From Candidatus Nanoarchaeia archaeon (lineage in GTDB: Archaea > Nanobdellota > Nanobdellia > Woesearchaeales > DATDTY01): a stretch of DNA of 32,905 bases. Under the pieces are notes generated by a model. That model was not told where the DNA came from. It did not search any database and saw only the letters and a list, made by a program, of their open reading frames with translations. Positions 6,410-13,438 of the stretch are shown here, piece after piece. A program made the translations under genes and the position numbers. Within the stretch, counting starts at the first letter, position 1. Each line of letters begins with the position of its first letter. The stretch is taken from positions 1 through 32,905 of the forward strand of contig DATDTY010000018.1 of assembly GCA_035290625.1 (NCBI GenBank), written 5' to 3'.

Positions 6410-8158
6410 TCAGCTATAATAATACTTCCCTGCAGCCTTCTGCGCCTGATCCTTCTGCGACTCGGGCTTGTTAATTCTCGGCCTGTGGGAAAGCTCATCC
6501 CTGCGCAGGGTTATCTTCAGGCCTGAAAGCAACGAGTTCATGCCCTGTTCCATTGCATACGGGCCTTTTGCCCTGCCCTCAACTGCAGGAGATCCTTCAA
6601 AGACAAGGAGCCTGTCAGAGAGGACATCAAGGAAGAGGAGATCATGGTCGATGACAAGGCAGCTCTTTCCGGTTGTGAAGACAACATTCTCTATGACCTT
6701 GGCTGTTGTGATCCTCTGCTCAACATCCAGGTATGCTGAGGGCTCGTCAAGAAGGAACATATCACAGTCCTTGGCTAAGGCCGCTGCTATTGCAACCCGC
6801 TGCAGCTCTCCGCCTGAGAGCTGCTCTAAGCTCATATCAAGGAGCGGATCCAGGTTTAGGGGGCCGATGATATCATTCTGATGCTTTTCCAGGACTTTTG
6901 CAAGAGCTTCCCTTACTGTATATTCCGAAGGCTCCAGATACTGAGGCTTATAGGAGATTCTGATTTTCTCATCAGTGCGGCCTGAGTCTGGCTTTAGGAC
7001 GTGGCTCAGGATTCTTGCAAGGGTTGTTTTGCCTATCCCATTTTCTCCAAGGACACCAACAATCTCCTTTTGTGAGATGCTGCCTGCTTCTGCTGTGAGA
7101 GTAAAGGAGCCCAGTGTTTTCCGAATGCCTGACCAAGAGGTAAGAGTATCATGCTGCTGGGATTTCGAGGCTGGCCGCACGTCAAAGAGTAAGGGGTGAT
7201 CGCGGAAGCGCATATTATGCTCCTTGATATAGCCCTCAAGATAAACATTGATTCCTGCTTTGGTGGTTTTTGGAAGGGAGACGATTCCGTACACTGCAGG
7301 CTTCCCATACATGATATGGATCACGTCTGCCATATAATCCAGAGCGATGAGGTCGTGCTCGATGACCAGGACTGCTGTTTCAGGGGTCGCAAGCTCCCGG
7401 ATAAAGGAGGCTGTTCGCAACCGCTGCTTGATGTCAAGGTAGGAGGTAAGCTCATCAAAGATGTACAGGTTCGCCTTCTTGAGCGCTGTTGCTGCTACTG
7501 CAACCCTTTGAAGCTCGCCGCCTGAGATGCTTGTGATGTCATGGTCCAGAACCTGGCCGAGCTGGAGTTTCTCCACAATGTCATCGAATTTGCCTCTCTC
7601 ATCCACCTTTTGAAGCAAATGCCTTACTGTGCCTTTTGCTTTTTTTGGGATTATTTCCACCTGCTGCGGCTTATAAGAGACCTTGATTTTTCCTTTCTGG
7701 AGGCCTTCGAAGAATGCCTGGGCTTCGGTTCCCTTAAAGAATTGGACCAGATCTGAAAAACCTGCTTCAGTATCCTTTCCAAGATTTGGCTTGAGGATGC
7801 CTGCCAGGATCTTGATTGCCGTTGATTTTCCTATCCCATTGACTCCAAGGACTCCAACAACCTTGCCAAAGGAGGGCTGCGGAAGGCTGTAGAGATGGAA
7901 TCCGTTTTCTCCATAGCGGTGTATCGGAGGGGAGTCAAGCTCTTCAGGAAGGTTGATGATGTGGATCGAGTCTTTCGGTGATTTCAAAACGCAGATGCCG
8001 CAGCCAATGCAGAGCTTTTCATCAATGCTTAATCTGCCTTTGGCATCTACCCTGATGCATTCTTTTCCTTCCCGATTGACAGGGCATATGCTCTGGATAT
8101 AGAGGTTCTGATGCTTGTCCCTCAGCTTTTCGGGGTCCACTACTGCTATTCTTGGCAT
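6410..8158 (-). CDS. abcE1: ABCE1/Rli1 ribosome-recycling ATPase with only one Fe-S cluster's ligands
   Basis: Twin-ATPase factor that splits ribosomes into subunits after termination. NBD1 has Walker A GVNGIGKST (105-113), signature SGGELQR (212-218), Walker B YIFDE (232-236) and H-loop His268. NBD2 has GENGIGKTT (371-379), signature SGGELQR (448-454), Walker B FLLDEP (468-473) and His505. The C terminus RRDELSHRPRINKPES...YYYS is typical. The N-terminal ferredoxin domain is unusual: only C25, C50, C53 and C56 remain of the eight ligands, with L12, Q17, I21 and S60 at the other four. Those four belong to a single [4Fe-4S] cluster. L237 replaces the usual proline after Walker B of NBD1. A TATA-like TTTAAAA about 27 nt upstream of ATG 8158 suggests a leaderless transcript. 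Confidence 0.93.
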   Translation of the reverse strand: MPRIAVVDPEKLRDKHQNLYIQSICPVNREGKECIRVDAKGRLSIDEKLCIGCGICVLKSPKDSIHIINLPEELDSPPIHRYGENGFHLYSLPQPSFGKVVGVLGVNGIGKSTAIKILAGILKPNLGKDTEAGFSDLVQFFKGTEAQAFFEGLQKGKIKVSYKPQQVEIIPKKAKGTVRHLLQKVDERGKFDDIVEKLQLGQVLDHDITSISGGELQRVAVAATALKKANLYIFDELTSYLDIKQRLRTASFIRELATPETAVLVIEHDLIALDYMADVIHIMYGKPAVYGIVSLPKTTKAGINVYLEGYIKEHNMRFRDHPLLFDVRPASKSQQHDTLTSWSGIRKTLGSFTLTAEAGSISQKEIVGVLGENGIGKTTLARILSHVLKPDSGRTDEKIRISYKPQYLEPSEYTVREALAKVLEKHQNDIIGPLNLDPLLDMSLEQLSGGELQRVAIAAALAKDCDMFLLDEPSAYLDVEQRITTAKVIENVVFTTGKSCLVIDHDLLFLDVLSDRLLVFEGSPAVEGRAKGPYAMEQGMNSLLSGLKITLRRDELSHRPRINKPESQKDQAQKAAGKYYYS

Positions 8159-8469
8159 GATGTTCCTGAAGTTGAGCGGGTTTTAAAGATTATTGGTTTC
8201 ATGGGCTGGGCTCTTTGGGCTCTTAATCGGGGCCTTAACGTTTATTTTTTAATTGAAAGGGATTACTTTACCGTCCATTGTTAATGATAGTTTATTCGTT
8301 GGGTTCTTTTATTGATGGGTTCTTTTAATCCGATGGCCGCTATGCTTCATGAGGATACATTGATTGTTACTGAGTTACTTTATTCAACCGGGATTTGCAT
8401 TATCTTCTATGAAGTGTCAGTTATATTCGAATCATCATATTTATAAATGTGGGGAGGCTTATCAGGGAA
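8159..8469. other. Intergenic region between divergent ABCE1 and zinc-ribbon genes
   Basis: It holds the ABCE1 promoter (TATA-like TTTAAAA near 8181-8187, minus strand) and the zinc-ribbon promoter (ATATTTATAA, 8438-8447). In between is AT-rich sequence with a short direct repeat TGGGTTCTTTTA (at about 8300 and 8316). No convincing gene is seen; a 43-aa frame at 8315-8446 ends inside the TATA box and is not called. Confidence 0.5.
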
Positions 8470-8631
8470 ATGGCAAAATGTGAGATCTGCGGCAGCAGGA
8501 TTGGAGAGACGTTTCTGAAGAAGATTATCGGAAGCGTGGTCAAGGACCCAAAAGGCAAGAAGCATACGGTATGCAATGAGTGCCAGAGGAAGTTTCCCGC
8601 AAAAGAGGAGATTTTAAAAAATCTGAGGTGA
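8470..8631 (+). CDS. Small zinc-ribbon protein
   Basis: 53 aa with two CxxC knuckles, CEIC near the N terminus and CNEC near the C terminus. They flank a basic strand segment (LKKIIGSVVKDPKGKKH), a pattern expected to bind one zinc. It may bind nucleic acid, ribosome or protein; the partner is unknown. A GTG at 8449 would extend the frame by seven residues, but it lies inside the promoter region. ATG 8470 is about 28 nt beyond the TATA box at 8438-8447, so the leaderless ATG is chosen. tRNA-Thr begins 15 nt after the stop, behind a T-rich stretch. Confidence 0.7.
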   Translation: MAKCEICGSRIGETFLKKIIGSVVKDPKGKKHTVCNECQRKFPAKEEILKNLR

Positions 8632-8645
8632 TTTCTTTTTGTTAT

Positions 8646-8718
8646 GCCCTCGTAGCATAGTAGCTATTGCGGCAGATTCGTAATCTGCAGGTCATGGGTG
8701 CAACTCCCATCGAGGGCT
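8646..8718 (+). tRNA. tRNA-Thr (anticodon CGT)
   Basis: The cloverleaf closes: acceptor GCCCTCG/CGAGGGC, anticodon stem GCAGA/TCTGC with loop TTCGTAA (anticodon CGT, reading ACG), and T-stem ATGGG/CCCAT. CCA is not encoded and the discriminator base is T. Unusually the T-loop is TGCAACT, giving G at position 55 instead of U, and the D-loop AGTAGCTA has A18-G19 instead of GG. The elbow pair 18-55 is therefore altered. The D-stem has only three good pairs. It may be functional with a non-standard elbow, or decaying. It is the only tRNA without intron in the window. Confidence 0.85.
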
Positions 8719-8849
8719 TAGAATCCCAATTGATTTGAGGTACTGTCAAATAAAAATTTTCTAAGAAAGTCTTTCAGGAATATGTCAAGCTCGTTAAGAT
8801 CCCTATGTATGATAAGAGTATCCTTCTGTAGGGAGTAACCGCCTCTCAT
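8718..8849 (-). CDS. Possible small protein or gene remnant, 43 aa
   Basis: An open frame whose translation is protein-like (MRGGYSLQKDTLIIH, then DLNELDIFLKDFL). The second part resembles the start of nucleotidyltransferase-like proteins common in related archaea, from memory only, so this could be an N-terminal remnant. The stop codon overlaps the last base of tRNA-Thr on the other strand. A weak TATA-like TAAGTACTTTAT (about 8868-8879) is about 25 nt ahead of the ATG. Promoter and composition both give weak support. Confidence 0.3.
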   Translation of the reverse strand: MRGGYSLQKDTLIIHRDLNELDIFLKDFLRKFLFDSTSNQLGF

Positions 8850-8886
8850 CAAGAAGTGTCAAGCTGATAAAGTACTTAAGCCTGTC

Positions 8887-9333
8887 TTACGAAACAAGAA
8901 TCCTTCTCTCCTTCGGAACATAATTCAGGACTTTTCCTTCAACTGCCTTTCCGCAACCAAGGATGTCCTTATGATGCTTGATGATTTGGTATCCTTCAGC
9001 CTTGCTTGAGATTGTCTCTCCACGAAGCCATTGGCTGGCTTCGCTGTCTGTCACTTCAAGAACATTCTTCTTCGCCTTTGCTGCGATAAGCTGGCTTCCT
9101 TCAATGGAAAGCCGGATTCCGTCTGGCCGGATCTCCCCAAAGTAGAGGCCAGCACGGTCGATTCTGAGTTTCTTTGCGTCTATATCGGCCACATCCTTGG
9201 TGAGCAGGAACACCTTGTCTTTCTCATTCTTCAGGAAGGCTGCATCTATCTTGCCTGTGAAGCTGAATTGGGACTCAAGCTGAGCCATGATTGCCTTCAC
9301 TTCACGTGTGTTGAGGAATTTGAGCTGCTGCAT
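8887..9333 (-). CDS. PUA-domain RNA-binding protein (NOP2/Fmu C-terminal-like)
   Basis: 148 aa. The C-terminal half has a PUA-domain pattern: KKNVLEVTDSEASQWLRGE, then a GYQIIKHHKDILGCGKA strand set, then VLNYVPKERRI. It resembles the stand-alone archaeal protein that corresponds to the C-terminal region of NOL1/NOP2/Fmu RNA methyltransferases, a family implicated in rRNA or tRNA processing. No methyltransferase domain is present. A TATA-like AATTTATAGT at about 9353-9362 lies 24 nt ahead of ATG 9333, with no Shine-Dalgarno site, so the mRNA is probably leaderless. Hairpin element A begins directly upstream of this promoter. Confidence 0.7.
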   Translation of the reverse strand: MQQLKFLNTREVKAIMAQLESQFSFTGKIDAAFLKNEKDKVFLLTKDVADIDAKKLRIDRAGLYFGEIRPDGIRLSIEGSQLIAAKAKKNVLEVTDSEASQWLRGETISSKAEGYQIIKHHKDILGCGKAVEGKVLNYVPKERRILVS

Positions 9334-9369
9334 TGGTGTTAGAGACTGCCAGTACTATAAATTAGTTTT

Positions 9370-9544
9370 TATTGAGAAAGCAGCGTTCAAAATCTCCTGG
9401 GTTGCCATCGGCTCGCCTAATCTTTCTAAGGAATAAAGCTGACATCCCCGAGGGGGCAAGTCCCCCTGTCAGCTGTGCATCTGCCTGTAAAGAGGCTCGC
9501 AAGAATGATGGCAACCTTCATTTTGAACGCTGCCTATTGAGAAA
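9370..9544. repeat. Hairpin element A (155 bp) with flanking 10-bp direct repeats
   Basis: The element spans 9380-9534. Its ends pair perfectly over 14 bp, GCAGCGTTCAAAAT (9380-9393) with its complement at 9520-9533, and again through GTTGCCAT/ATGGCAAC further in. The central hairpin has the stem AGCTGACA (9437-9444)/TGTCAGCT (9467-9474) around a G/C-rich core shared with four other copies. Direct repeats TATTGAGAAA lie at 9370-9379 and 9535-9544, as expected of a target-site duplication. No coding sequence is seen. Confidence 0.75.
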
Positions 9545-9588
9545 CTTGTGAGGTTTAGAAAAAAGCATTAAAAAAGAAAAAATGAGCC

Positions 9589-10206
9589 TTACTTTGCGTA
9601 AGGCTGCCTGTGGGCATATTTTTCAAGGGTTGGCTGCTTAGATCTATTCAATAGATCAACCATATCACTGGTCGTCATCTTGGATGGGTCTACTATGTCC
9701 TCCAGACCGATGTGCTTCACAAGATCAGCAGCGTGCTCTTGCTTCAGACCACTATACCCTACCTGAAGGATTTGCTGTAAAGCAGCGTTACGGCCTTTCT
9801 CTGTGTCTTTAAGGAATGCTTGAACGCTGAATTCAGGACCAAGAGCTTCTACTGTCTGGTCAAAGTCTGAAGGTGTTACACCATAAAATCCATTAGCTAC
9901 ACCGCCTGCTTGGAATATATTCCAAGTTGATGTATCTGCTTTAAGCGCAGCCCCAAGACGATTTTTGATCTTGGCACCGAATGCGCTCTTTAGAGCAGCT
10001 TTCTTACCCGGATCAGACAGGTTTGTATAGTTCAGTTCTTCTGTAGCGGGATCGTAGAGCGTTTCCATAGCAGCATCATAAAGTGCTTGCTCGACTACGC
10101 CTGATCTTCCAGCTACTACTCTTTGCGCCTGTTCAGTTAGAGCGAGCGCATCCTTGAAGTCGGAATCTTTTCCTTCAGTTATATCTGCCTTTTTACCTTT
10201 TGTCAT
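9589..10206 (-). CDS. Unrecognised soluble protein, 205 aa
   Basis: A hydrophilic, largely helical protein with no membrane segment or signal peptide; I do not recognise it. The N terminus is charged (MTKGKKADITEGKDSDFKDA). Expression signals are strong: GGGGGT lies 5 nt ahead of ATG 10206, and the promoter shares an identical 17-mer TATA region with the one ahead of tfe and includes an 18-bp perfect palindrome. This suggests an abundant or tightly regulated protein. Hairpin element A lies just past its stop codon. Confidence 0.65.
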   Translation of the reverse strand: MTKGKKADITEGKDSDFKDALALTEQAQRVVAGRSGVVEQALYDAAMETLYDPATEELNYTNLSDPGKKAALKSAFGAKIKNRLGAALKADTSTWNIFQAGGVANGFYGVTPSDFDQTVEALGPEFSVQAFLKDTEKGRNAALQQILQVGYSGLKQEHAADLVKHIGLEDIVDPSKMTTSDMVDLLNRSKQPTLEKYAHRQPYAK

Positions 10207-10238
10207 GTTTTACCCCCACATTGGTATGTGTATTTTGT

Positions 10239-10277
10239 TATTACTATATAGTAATACAACTTATATATAAATGTTTC
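10239..10277 (-). promoter_or_regulatory. Promoter with 18-bp palindromic operator-like site
   Basis: The minus-strand TATA region GAAACATTTATATATAA (10277-10261) is followed by the perfect palindrome TATTACTATATAGTAATA (10256-10239), which overlaps the expected transcription start. The palindrome's position suits a repressor or autoregulator binding site. Strong ribosome-binding sequence GGGGGT follows before ATG 10206. Confidence 0.55.
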
Positions 10278-10292
10278 GATTTAATAGGGGCT

Positions 10293-10466
10293 GTAAAGGT
10301 AAGATTTGCTTGTTTTAGCGTGTGGTGAATTTCTCTGCTTATAAGGCTTTTGGAAGCTGTTCTTTTACAGTGGTAATCGGCTGGTTTTGATTGGCGAATC
10401 GTGGAGAAATGCGCAGTAAGGCTTACCATTTACAATGAGAAAATGGAATGTAAAGGGTAAGGCTTG
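10293..10466. repeat. Repeated GTAAAGG-TAAGG motifs and inverted repeat upstream of a winged-helix gene
   Basis: GTAAGGCTTACCATTTAC (10416-10433) is an imperfect inverted copy of GTAAAGGGTAAGGCTT (10450-10465). A third related copy, GTAAAGGTAAG, lies at 10293-10303. They sit between divergent genes and may be operator half-sites for the winged-helix protein at 10511. Otherwise the 304-bp gap holds only the two promoters. Confidence 0.4.
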
Positions 10467-10510
10467 CGGGTGGAAAGCTATATTAAGCCGGAAAACAAGC
10501 GTTTCTTGAC

Positions 10511-10885
10511 ATGACCCTCACAAACAAACAACGGTACATGCTGTTTATCCTCGGAGAGTATTATAAGAAGGAGAGGGGCAGGCTGAAGAAGAGTTTTCTC
10601 GATATTGCAATCTCAAAGCCGGTGTTCATCGACCTTGTGCTCAGCTCCGGGCTGGTCTCCAAGAAGAGCAGGGCTGTGTACAAGAACTTGGAGGTGTTAG
10701 AGAAGAAGAAGTTGATCTTTTATGAGAACAGGATGCTTAAACTGACTGAACAGGGATTCAAGAGATTCGGGGAGCTTGAGGATGCTATCTCTCCCTATCT
10801 GACAGCAATGCGGATTATCCGCGGCGGGAAGGCAAAAGCAAAGAAGAGCCAGACGATATTCAGCTATTTGGGAAGGATGGTGTAA
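10511..10885 (+). CDS. Winged-helix transcriptional regulator-like protein
   Basis: 124 aa. The N-terminal half is a winged helix: KQRYMLFILGEYYKKER, then LVLSSGLVSKKSRAVYKNLE as the recognition region, then LEKKKLIFYENRMLKLTEQG as the wing. A basic tail follows (RGGKAKAKKSQ). It is likely DNA-binding, with unknown targets. A TATA-like GCTATATTAAG lies at about 10478-10488, 25-30 nt ahead of ATG 10511, with a GGAAAGC BRE-like sequence before it, so the mRNA is leaderless. Inverted repeats just upstream may be its operator. Confidence 0.7.
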   Translation: MTLTNKQRYMLFILGEYYKKERGRLKKSFLDIAISKPVFIDLVLSSGLVSKKSRAVYKNLEVLEKKKLIFYENRMLKLTEQGFKRFGELEDAISPYLTAMRIIRGGKAKAKKSQTIFSYLGRMV

Positions 10886-10962
10886 GGGGCTTAAAAAACG
10901 TTATTCTTGCAACCTTTAAAAATCGAAGCTTTTAAATAATAACCTTTAACTTTCTAAGACCA

Positions 10963-12897
10963 ATGGGTAAAAAAACAAAGAAGGAAGCGGGGGCTGATTC
11001 TAAAAAAGAAGAGAAGAAAGAGCAGGATCCGTTTCTCGCAGGGATCAGCCAGCTGCCGAAAGAGGCCCAGGAGAAGCTTAAGGCGATAAAGGCGAAACTC
11101 GACACATTCAAGGAAAAGGTTCTCAGCAAGTTTGACAAGTATGTCGCAGGGATTGCATTATTGCCGCCAAAGAGGAAATTGCAGGACCGGCCGGCACAGC
11201 AGGCTCATGAAGCGATTCAGGAAAACCAGAAAGCGACCCTTGTTCCGGAAAAAGTAGAAGTACAGGGAGAGAAAAAAGAGGAGCCTGAGATTTCTGTCTT
11301 AGTCCTGGTTGATGATTCTGACTCCAGCAAGATGCCAAAGTATGAGCTCAAAGACAAGCTTTCCAAGATCATCCAAACTATGGCGACAGAGGTGGACAAG
11401 GAGATTAAGGTAGAGGTCATCATCCTGTCAGAGCTTTGGCAGAGCTGCTTTGACGGAAAATATGACCTTCTGCAGCTCATTGCGGTTTCTGCCGCTGTGT
11501 ACGATAAGGGCATGCTGAGCGCAATCAAGATAGCTGAAGTCCACAAGAATATGGTGTTGAGGAAGTTTGAGAAGTACATTGTGAGCTATGTCTTAGCCGG
11601 AAGCCTTGTGCAGGGAAGGGCCACTAAGGAATCTGATATCGATGTCTGGATTGTGATTGATGATACTGATGTCAAGAAGATGACCCGGATTGAGCTCAAG
11701 GATAAGCTCAGGGCGATCATCATTGGGATGGGGATAGAGGCGGGCGAGCTCACAGGGATCAAGAACAAGATCAACATCCAGGTGTATATCCTCACTGAGT
11801 TCTGGGACAGCCTCAAGGAGGCAAATCCTATCATCTTTACTCTGCTCAGGGATGGTGTGCCCTTTTATGATCGTGGAATCTTCATGCCATGGAAGCAGCT
11901 TCTGAGGATGGGGAGGATCAAGCCGAGCTGGGAAGCCATTGACATGTTCATGAAATCAGGGGATCAGATGGTGTCCAGGGTCAAATACAAGCTGAAGGAG
12001 ATTGGTATGGAGGATGTGTTTTACGCCTTATTGACTCCTTCACAGGCTGCAATCATGATGATGGGGATAGCACCGCCTGCTCCGAAAGAGACTCCTGACC
12101 TGATGCGGGAGCTGTTTGTGAAAAAGAAGGCAATGATTGAAGAGAAGTACATCAAGATACTGGAAGATGTCATCAAGCTCAGGAAGGACCTGGAGCATGG
12201 AACAAAGAAAGAGGTTGAAGGGAAGGAGATTGATGGCCTTATCCGGGATGCTGACAGCTTCCTGAAACGGATCAAGAAGCTCTTTGGCCAGATTGATGAG
12301 ATGCGCGAGGCTGAGAGCATGGTCCATCTCTCTGACAGCATTCTTGGCACAACACGGGATGCGTTGCGGCTTGAAGGAGTAGAAGGGGTTGCCGACAAGG
12401 ATCTTGTTGCTGCATTTGAGGACAAGTTTGTGATCCAGGGAAGGATTCCTGCAAGGCATCTGAGGATGCTGAAGGATCTGCTGAAGGCAAAGAAGGATTA
12501 TGACGCCAAGAAGCTTACGAAGCAGGAGGTTGAGAAGCTGAAGAAGGACTCAGGAGGCTTCATCAGGTATATGGTAGAGCATATGCAGCGAAGGCGCGGG
12601 AGAGAGATTGAGCGGGCCAAAGTCAGGGTGAAGTACGGGGAGAAGTTTGCAGATGTCATCCTGCTTGGAGAGCAGGCATTCATCATCCATGATATCGATG
12701 CTGAGCAGAAGCAGATTTCCAAGGCGAAGATCAAAGAAGATGGAAGCCTGGGAGCGCTGGCAACGTCAAATCTTGAAGAATTTGAGAAGGATCTTGCCAA
12801 GGTGACTATTCCACCCAAGGTCTTTATCAAGGAGCCGATCTTTGAAAACCTTAAGAATATCTTTGGGCATGATATTGAGATTCTGGTGAATTACTAA
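10963..12897 (+). CDS. Nucleotidyltransferase-fold protein with duplicated domain
   Basis: 644 aa. After a Lys/Glu-rich N terminus come two tandem copies of one module. The second has the polymerase-beta-type nucleotidyltransferase signature GSLVQGRATKESDIDVW: G213-S214, with D225 and D227 as metal ligands. It is followed by a block roughly matching residues 109-182 (DDxD, then ELKDKL, then a strand, then a Y-D-x-G end). In the first copy the aspartate pair reads E109-I-S111 and no G-S motif precedes it, so that copy should be inactive. The C-terminal ~330 residues are helical (ELFVKKKAMIEEKY, MVEHMQRRRGREIERAK). The substrate is unknown. TTTTAAATAA at about 10929-10938 serves as promoter. 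Confidence 0.75.
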   Translation: MGKKTKKEAGADSKKEEKKEQDPFLAGISQLPKEAQEKLKAIKAKLDTFKEKVLSKFDKYVAGIALLPPKRKLQDRPAQQAHEAIQENQKATLVPEKVEVQGEKKEEPEISVLVLVDDSDSSKMPKYELKDKLSKIIQTMATEVDKEIKVEVIILSELWQSCFDGKYDLLQLIAVSAAVYDKGMLSAIKIAEVHKNMVLRKFEKYIVSYVLAGSLVQGRATKESDIDVWIVIDDTDVKKMTRIELKDKLRAIIIGMGIEAGELTGIKNKINIQVYILTEFWDSLKEANPIIFTLLRDGVPFYDRGIFMPWKQLLRMGRIKPSWEAIDMFMKSGDQMVSRVKYKLKEIGMEDVFYALLTPSQAAIMMMGIAPPAPKETPDLMRELFVKKKAMIEEKYIKILEDVIKLRKDLEHGTKKEVEGKEIDGLIRDADSFLKRIKKLFGQIDEMREAESMVHLSDSILGTTRDALRLEGVEGVADKDLVAAFEDKFVIQGRIPARHLRMLKDLLKAKKDYDAKKLTKQEVEKLKKDSGGFIRYMVEHMQRRRGREIERAKVRVKYGEKFADVILLGEQAFIIHDIDAEQKQISKAKIKEDGSLGALATSNLEEFEKDLAKVTIPPKVFIKEPIFENLKNIFGHDIEILVNY

Positions 12898-12989
12898 AAC
12901 AGTTTATGGCTTTATTTCTGAGGGTTTCACGCTTGGTTCTGTAATAGGTTAAGCTCGGCCTGACCTTAACATTGTTTTCTGAATGGGCC

Positions 12990-13211
12990 TGCCTGGATAG
13001 GCTCTGCCGAAATCCTTCGCTTCGCGGCAGTGCCGGTACTCAAAAATGCTTTGTATTTTTGGTCGCTCCTTCGGAGCAGCTCGGTCTCGGCACGTTTACG
13101 AATATATCGACATATCCCCGAAGGTGGCAACCCCCTTGTCGATGCTCATTCTTTGGAATACTGACCTCGCGAATGGGCACTGCACCGGATTTCAGCAGAG
13201 CTGCCGGATAG
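12990..13211. repeat. Hairpin element B (about 202 bp) with imperfect flanking direct repeats
   Basis: The element spans 13000-13201. The ends GCTCTGCCGAAATCC (13001-13015) and GGATTTCAGCAGAGC (13187-13201) pair with one G-T exception. The central hairpin is ATCGACA (13106-13112)/TGTCGAT (13137-13143) around the shared core. A side arm, CAAAAATGC/GTATTTTTG then GCTCC/GGAGC (13041-13077), is an inverted near-copy of one in element C. Flanks TGCCTGGATAG (12990-13000) and TGCCGGATAG (13202-13211) look like a decayed target duplication. The promoter of the next operon starts directly beyond. Frames with a QKCF-FLVAP peptide crossing B and C are translations of the repeat, not genes. Confidence 0.75.
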
Positions 13212-13215
13212 AAAT

Positions 13216-13227
13216 CTTTATATATAA
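13216..13227 (+). promoter_or_regulatory. Promoter of the RHH/adhesin operon
   Basis: CTTTATATATAAATT around 13214-13228 is a strong TATA box about 37 nt ahead of ATG 13259. It lies immediately beyond the right flank of hairpin element B. An AT-rich stretch with partial symmetry (ATTACCTTATATG) follows. Confidence 0.55.
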
Positions 13228-13258
13228 ATTACCTTATATGTAGCTTTTAGGATACATA

Positions 13259-13438
13259 ATGGGTACTAAAGAGATAGGATCCGCAAAGATACATGTAAAG
13301 TTCACAAGAGAGCAGCTTGGGATAATCAGCAATCTCAAAGGAATTCTTGGCGGCACGAATGCTGAAGTTGTAAGGACAATCTGCATGGCGTATCTGTCTG
13401 AGAAGAACTTTCTTTCAAAGAAGAGGGGCGCTCCATGA
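13259..13438 (+). CDS. Ribbon-helix-helix (CopG/Arc-like) small regulator, 59 aa
   Basis: The translation contains a short strand (AKIHVKFT), a first helix (EQLGIISNLKGIL) and, after GGTN, a second helix (AEVVRTICMAYLSEK), the ribbon-helix-helix layout of dimeric DNA-binding proteins. The TGA stop overlaps the ATG of the giant adhesin gene (ATGA, 13435-13438), so the two should be translationally coupled. A TATA box precedes the gene. The likely role is autoregulation of the surface operon. The fold call rests on pattern only. Confidence 0.7.
   Translation: MGTKEIGSAKIHVKFTREQLGIISNLKGILGGTNAEVVRTICMAYLSEKNFLSKKRGAP

Noticed and set aside
8315-8446. 43-codon plus-strand frame upstream of the zinc-ribbon gene
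   Set aside because: Its stop codon is formed by the TATA box of the next gene, and it has no ribosome-binding site or convincing promoter.
10244-10429. 61-codon minus-strand frame between divergent genes
   Set aside because: It overlaps the promoter and palindrome of the 205-aa gene and the repeated boxes, and has no start signals.
12021-12490. Several antisense frames within the nucleotidyltransferase gene
   Set aside because: All are antisense shadows of a single long gene, with Ser/Arg-rich composition typical of such frames.
13046-13243. Frames with a QKCF-FLVAP-like peptide at 12972-13243 and 20208-20459
   Set aside because: The shared peptide is a translation of the repeated arm of hairpin elements B and C; the frames cross the inverted repeats and have no start signals.
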